In this document: positions 58,790 to 64,000 of the stretch, one piece after another
How positions within the stretch are numbered: the stretch's first letter is position 1
How the letters are laid out: every line of letters begins with the position of its first letter
Origin: Ctenosaura bakeri
Lineage: Eukaryota > Chordata > Lepidosauria > Squamata > Iguanidae
Direction of reading: 5' to 3'
Assembly (NCBI GenBank): GCA_948474755.1
Contig: CAOLHI010000643.1
Location: 372,001 to 436,000 of the forward strand
DNA length: 64,000 bases
Made by a program: the position numbers and the translations under genes
Notes under the pieces: generated by a model
Told to the model about the DNA's origin: nothing
The model's database searches: none
Seen by the model: only the letters and a program-made list of their open reading frames with translations

Positions 58790-59315
58790 AGCAGAAGAAA
58801 GCTCAGACTTTAAAGGCAGCTAAGAAGGAACTAGATGCAATCCTCAACCGTAAAGACAAGACATTGAATGCCAAAATCAGAATAATATTTGCTATAATGT
58901 TTCTAATTACTATATAGGAGTATGAAAATTGGATAGTTAAGAGGAAAAAAAAAAAAACCCTTCCAGGATGATCAACTTATTTGAAATGTTGTGCTACAAT
59001 ACCATGGATGGCTAAAGGGAAATTTAATTAGCTCAAGAGGAAGCATGAACCAAAAATGACTAAACTGAGGTTATTGAACTTTGGATATATCATGAGACAA
59101 CATGACTCACAGGAAAATATGATAGTGCTTGGTAAATTGGAAGGCAGTAGGAAAACAACGAGACCACATCACAGATGGATTGATTCAATAAAGAAAGCTG
59201 CAGTTCTGTGTTTGCTAGACTGGAAGAGGGCTGTTTATGACCAGCACTCATGAAGGTCTCTTATTCGTAGGGCCACAATAAGTTGAAGCCAACTTGATGA
59301 CAAATAAGAACAAAG
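58790..59315 (+). mobile_element. RTE-BovB LINE 3' end
   Basis: A frame at 59056-59250 reads KLRLLNFGYIMRQHDSQENM, then LGKLEGSRKTTRPHHRWIDS. This is the conserved C-terminal stretch of RTE-BovB proteins (FGHIMRx ... LGKxEGxRxRGRPxxRWID). Upstream, AATGCCAAAATCAGAATAAT and AGTATGAAAATTGGATAGTT are decayed RT coding sequence. The end GGGCCACAATAAGTTGAAGC, then CAACTTGATGAC, is the BovB 3' tail that the window's SINEs share. Frameshifted and truncated. Confidence 0.85.
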
Positions 59316-59399
59316 TTGCAACAGCTTACAATTTTTGTTTTTTGTACCTGAGGACATGAGTATCATTTGTCCTGAAGACATGAGCATACAGCCTCTTAT

Positions 59400-59632
59400 T
59401 TGTATTGATTTATCAGTTACATTAATACCTCATCTTTCCTTCAGTGAGTTCATGCCAACATACATGGGTCTCCTTCTCCCCATTTTAACTTTATGTCAAC
59501 ACTATGAGCTACAATAGACTGAAGGAAAGTGAGTACTGAAGGTTATCCAGTGAGTTTCACGTCTTAGTGGGGATCTGAACCTGGAATTCAAACTCCCAGT
59601 ACAAAACTTAACTTCAGTTCATTATTGGCAGA
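59400..59632 (-). mobile_element. tRNA-derived SINE, minus strand
   Basis: From tail to head on the + strand: AATACCTCATCTTTCCTTCA, then ACTATGAGCTACAATAGACT, TTATCCAGTGAGTTTCACGT and GTGGGGATCTGAACCTGGA (inverse B-box region). The order is typical of an inverted squamate SINE with an L2-like tail. Confidence 0.7.
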
Positions 59633-59834
59633 GTCAAAAAACAACAACAACAACAACAACCCCTGTCTGCACAGTTACTGTATATTAATTCGCAGCTGTT
59701 TATTGCTACCACCCAGCTTGTCCTCCTTAATCCTCAGTCTACTTTAAAAATCACATCAGCTGCTTGGACCAAGTAGCACCTCTGGATAGAGAATGACTGG
59801 CCAGTCAGTGATGATGAAACACAAATAATGAGGT

Positions 59835-59945
59835 TTTTCTGTTGTTGACTCCATCTTGCAATGACACTTTCATAGAGTGTTCTTGGCAAGGTTGATTCGG
59901 AGGAAGTTTGTCATGGCCTTCCTTTAAGGCTAACACTGTGGAGGA
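59835..59945 (-). mobile_element. SINE fragment, minus strand
   Basis: GTTGACTCCATCTTGCAATG, then GTTCTTGGCAAGGTTGATTC and GGAGGAAGTTTGTCATGGCC, is the inverse of the body of the window's tRNA-derived SINEs. No head. Confidence 0.55.
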
Positions 59946-62900
59946 AGATGGGGACCATTTTTCTCCTGTGGTCCCCCAGAGCCTACACCAGCATTTTTGA
60001 GAGGCACCGTAAAGGATGTTGAATTATTCTCAGCTACCTTTTGGGCCTTTTCATGTATAGGAAGTTTTGATGGGTTCTGGGGCTGGAAGAAGAAAATGAT
60101 ATCACTTACAGCTAGTTTGGGGTTATTCTGGCTGTTTTTTCTTTGTTTTTGTTTTTAAGATGGAAATCACTGATGGAAACTTATTCTTATCAATGGTTGT
60201 GGGTCTTTGGAGGTCACCAATGGTACTTCACACTCTGCAAAAGTTGGAATGAAAGGCTGCATACAGCCCAGGCCACCCGTTCCTCAACCCTGCCTTCAGG
60301 GTTGGTGTTTTTCAAATGTTTTTCAAATGTTTAAAGGACCACAGTCCTATAACTCCGCCCAGCAGAACCACCTCCTAACTTATGATGGAGGTTGCACTCT
60401 AAATCATCTGAAGAAGGATGTTTTAAGGTAGTACTAATTCTGACTGTATCACATTATAAAGCAATAATGAGATCAAAAAAGGAGGAAAATAGTATGATGT
60501 GAGAAGGAAGAATTGCTTTCAAAATAAAGATACACATAAAAATATATTAAACCATTAATTCACATTTTTAACAAATTGAAAACAATGTATTGTAACCATA
60601 GGCTATCCACATTAATAGTTTTTTTAAAAATAGGAAATGCTGTTATTTCCAACACTTGTTTAAACAGATATACAAAAATTATTTTGTCTTGCGAAATCTG
60701 TCAAAGGTACCCCTTTACAAATTAATATTTTAAGAAATTAAAAAAAGTTTAAAAAGCATTAAACCATCAATCCAATTAATGAAATTTTTTTTACAATATT
60801 AACCTAAAATACAATTAAATAAAATATTAAATACATATTACATAACTTAAAGCACACCTAATTGTTGCTGATAAGATGCTACATTGAATCAAAATATCCC
60901 AGAATTGAATATTTCTGACGGAATTATTTCTTAATTATTTTATCCAGGCTTATTTATATATATAATGTCCTGAGGTCAGATTCTGAAAAAAAAGAAAGCA
61001 AAGCTTCAGAAAAACTTCCCTTCTTCAGTATCGTAACAGTAAATAATATTCCTTCAAGATATTAAAAATGCTTTCCCTCTTTCTCTCCGAAGTGCTATAC
61101 ATTTATCCTGAAAATCAATACAAAACTTAATTAGGGAAAAAAATTGGAGTGTGGGTGAACTAGCAGCTGTTATGTTGACATCAAAGCTCAGCACATACAC
61201 TTCAAAGGCATGTAAAAATGAGTTCAGATATGAGCCTGTTAGGTAATATTAGACATGATTTGTGCTTTTCAGATCCCATTTTGGCAGACAACAGAGATTT
61301 GAACACAAAATAACACCTGCACATTCACCATCTACTAGACAGGAATTAAAAATTATCGCTTATGCATGAACAGATTGATGGAAAGATCAGTTTTAAGGAG
61401 AGGGGGGAAAGTTTAAATGAGATTCTAATGCAGTTCTCTCTCCTTCTTATTCAGAAATTGACTCAGCTGGCTCTCACTCTGCCCAACTAAACATTTTTAT
61501 AGTATAACTTAGAGGAATTTTGTTTGCATCCAATTAACATCTGGAATGTCTATCTGATATAAAGCCAGAGTTTGTCTAATAGCCAACCTAGGTCAACTTC
61601 CTGGTTGCTCCATTTATCTTCTTGTGTGGTTCTAGAAAAATCACTTCACCTAACTCTCAGTCTTTACATCCTTATGAGACATCTTTATATGCTCCCAAAC
61701 TATTTGTTCTGTTTCTTCTCCAACATAGATGCTGTTTATTACCAATTATTTTTTCAGTGTTCACTGCAAAAGAGTTCCCAGTTATAGCAGATGTTTGAAT
61801 AGCAAATGTAATGGCTTTGGTCCAGAAACCCCTACAAAGCAATAGGCATGTCAAATAACTGTGAATGAATATCTGCTCACAGGTAGGAGACATGGTCAGC
61901 CTTGACAGATTGAAGGAGAAGCAAGATGAGACATCTGAATTCATTTTCCCCATCCTCTTAAATCAGATGATCCATATAATTAAAGCTGATGAATTTTTCA
62001 GGTGACGTATGCACGGATTCAGTTTACAGTGAATTACATGTGGTCAGTCTTTAATACAATAATAGCAGGGTTTAGCAGACATAACATGATTTTTTAAGCA
62101 TGAGCTTACACACATACATAAAATTGTTTAGGACGCCACTTAGCCCTTTCTCAGAAAGTTCCATTTCATTTCCTCTTAACTGTTTTCCCTTTCCCACTGA
62201 AATCTACCATGGTTGAAAGACCATGTTCAAGCCTCATTGTGCTATTTTGAATCTTCCCCCTTTCCCTTTTTTTCACTATGTAAAGATTAGTTCTGAAACC
62301 CATGTTGCCACTTTTTCTTCAGTATACTGCTACTACCCTCTTGTATACTTGGATGATACCCTTTTGTCATTATATGTATTCACCCTTAGGTAACAAGCCT
62401 GCAATTAGTTTGTACCTCTATTTAGTCATTATCTAAGCAAGCCCAGTGAACATGTTCTACCTTCTCCACTGTTATTTTCATCATCTTCTATGAACAGAAA
62501 GCAAGGTGTCTCAAACTTTATGTTGAAGTTTTCAGTATGTGTTGGAAGCAGAAAATCAGGATCCTAACTTACAAGGATGATGTTTGTGGATAATGGCACA
62601 ATGTGCTTCAAACTGTTGTCCAAAAGTATGAGGTTGGCAGTGGTAGGAAGTAGGGGCATGGGGCTAGTTTACTTATATTTGGCTTATAAATCAGAGAAGA
62701 ATTTTTAAAAAGGTCCTTTTGTTGCAGATATTTCAGACAATAATACTTATGCTCTACAGAGGACAAATAAACCCACCACAGCTGTGCTTGAGGTTTCAAA
62801 TAAAAACCCAAATATTTAGGAAGAGGGAGGATTTGCTTATATAAAGGCTGATTTAACCATCCACTACAGAAGATATTTTTTGTAAAAGTGCTTTATTTCA

Positions 62901-63499
62901 TGTGAGGAAAAAAAATACACTGACATAAAATCCAGAAACAGCAGTTTAAGTCAAAGCATTAAAGTATTGTTTTAACCAAAAAGCATTGCAAGAATATAGC
63001 AGGTACTGAAGAGTTTAGACTAAAAATACTAAAAAAAAAAAAAAACTAAAAAAAGCGAAGGACTGCTATGACAGTCTGAAAATAAAACCATAAATCTCCA
63101 AACAAATAATGATATAATTTTTTAAACTTCAACATTTTAAGAGGAGAAGCAGAACACATTTTCTCCTTATAACAGGAGATGTACAATATTACGTGAGGTG
63201 AAATAAAATATGAAAGGCTGAAGCTGGGAATTGATAAGTTATAAATTTCTCCTCTCTTAATTTGCAACTAATATATAGGACATCTCTGTTCCTGGACTTT
63301 ATCTCTCTATAATGCAAGTATCAAAGATCTAATATTTTAAATATATTTATAAATAAAACTAAACTCAGTGTTCATTCAGAGCTATCATCCCTTGAAGACA
63401 GACTAGAGCAGTTTTTTCCCCCTTGATTTTCAGGGTTTATTTTAATGTTCCAAAAATAGATAGTATTCAAACACTTGTAGTTTAAATATAGATTTTTAC
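59946..63499. other. No gene or repeat recognised
   Basis: 3.5 kb of AT-rich sequence. Frames at 60143-60431, 61572-61953, 62608-62811 and 63046-63267 lack recognisable domains. A15/A7 runs occur near 63033-63055. Confidence 0.55.
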
Positions 63500-63655
63500 A
63501 TAAAAGACAGCTGAAGAAATGTATCAAATGTCTGGGAATACGAGGAACAGATAAGAACAAGCAGGCCACGTTGATTTTCTTGGATGAAGAAAAGGCTTTT
63601 GACAATTTAAACTGGACTTTTATTTCTTAAGTGTTAGAAGAGATGACATTTGGAG
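63500..63655 (+). mobile_element. L1 LINE reverse-transcriptase fragment
   Basis: The frame from about 63559 reads KQATLIFLDEEKAFDNLNW, the motif A neighbourhood of L1 reverse transcriptase (LDAEKAFDxVxW), followed by a stop and then VLEEMTFG. It contains the catalytic Asp context and ends at the GC-rich element that begins at 63661. Confidence 0.75.
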
Positions 63656-63660
63656 ACAAC

Positions 63661-64000
63661 GGCCCTGTCCTCACGGCGGGGGCCCGAAACGGGGCGGCAC
63701 ACGCAGGGGTGGAGCGTACCTTGTAGTGGGTTGCTCCATCCCTGCGGGGAGTGCAGGTTCGCTGCTTTATACGCTGCCAAATTTCAGTGGCATTTGGCGG
63801 CATTCGGCGGCGCCCAAAATGGCGACCGGCGGCTTCCGGCAGCACTCCGCCAATCAGGGCAGTGTGCCAGCTGGAAGACCGCCCCTGGGCAGATCTGCAG
63901 GGATGCGCTACTGCGCCTCTGCAGTTCTTCACCGGGGGCTGCCACGGAGCAGCACGGGTGAGTTTCATAAAAACCACTTGGGAAGGTGGTTTTTATAAAA
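63661..64000 (+). mobile_element. GC-rich MITE-like element, truncated by the window end
   Basis: Starts GGCCCTGTCCTCACGGCGG, a variant of the GGCCCTTTCCNCAC terminus. It is very GC- and CpG-rich and carries a donor-like GGGTGAGTTTC (GT at 63959-63960). It continues past the window. A perfect 11-bp stem (ATAAAAACCAC / GTGGTTTTTAT) lies at about 63967-63997. The frames on both strands are compositional. A CpG-island promoter is the alternative, but the terminus and the interrupted L1 favour an insertion. Confidence 0.6.

Noticed and set aside
63627..63998. GC-rich frames of about 90-116 codons, considered as first exons of a new gene
   Set aside because: A transposon-like terminus at 63661 and an L1 cut at that point give a simpler explanation. 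The donor-like GTGAGT is kept as a finding.
1..64000. Bacterial defence systems, CRISPR arrays or operons
   Set aside because: The sequence is vertebrate nuclear DNA; no direct-repeat/spacer structure or dense gene packing exists.

Overview
The window is vertebrate nuclear DNA, almost certainly from a squamate reptile (lizard or snake). Evidence: eukaryotic GT/AG exons; CR1, L2 and RTE-BovB LINE pieces; 5S-rRNA-derived and tRNA-derived SINEs ending in BovB-like tails; a Penelope-like element; palindromic DNA-transposon MITEs; GATA and CCTT microsatellites. Apart from the GC-rich transposons the sequence is AT-rich, and there are no bacterial-type genes, operons or CRISPR arrays.

The only host gene I can support is the 3' end of NCAM2 (neural cell adhesion molecule 2) on the + strand. 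Its last two coding exons (1943-2062 and 3463-3574) encode the end of the cytoplasmic tail of the transmembrane isoform, closing with SKEDDSKA and a stop. An AT-rich 3' UTR with several AATAAA signals follows. From about 5 kb to 64 kb I see no host gene. That fits the gene desert found downstream of NCAM2 in other amniotes, which I know from general knowledge and have not checked here.

The desert is a layered transposon record. 5-7.5 kb: a 5S SINE, small MITEs and the first copy of a TGTGCAGAAAAT repeat. 10-14.9 kb: a hAT-like palindrome split by a CR1 LINE, two adjacent GC-rich MITEs, and a Penelope-like element with inverted ends. 15.6-25.5 kb: palindromic MITEs, SINEs, a (CCTT)n tract, a solo LTR nested inside a GC-rich MITE with a 5-bp target duplication, another GC-rich MITE and a probable LTR. 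25.5-40 kb: AT-rich repeats, SINEs, an old CR1, a Tigger-like MITE, a 21-bp minisatellite and a 1.8-kb L2. 46-52.6 kb: SINEs and two solo LTRs of one family (4-bp target duplications). 54-64 kb: an unrelated solo LTR (4-bp duplication), MITEs, a BovB 3' end, and an L1 fragment cut off by a GC-rich element that runs off the window.

The most unusual signal is that six GC-rich MITE-like copies, apparently of more than one family but with related termini, each carry a near-consensus 5' splice site (GTAAGT or GTGAGT). Two dispersed repeat families that I cannot name were found by comparing the window with itself. Most open reading frames here are chance frames or dead transposon pieces and are not listed as genes.
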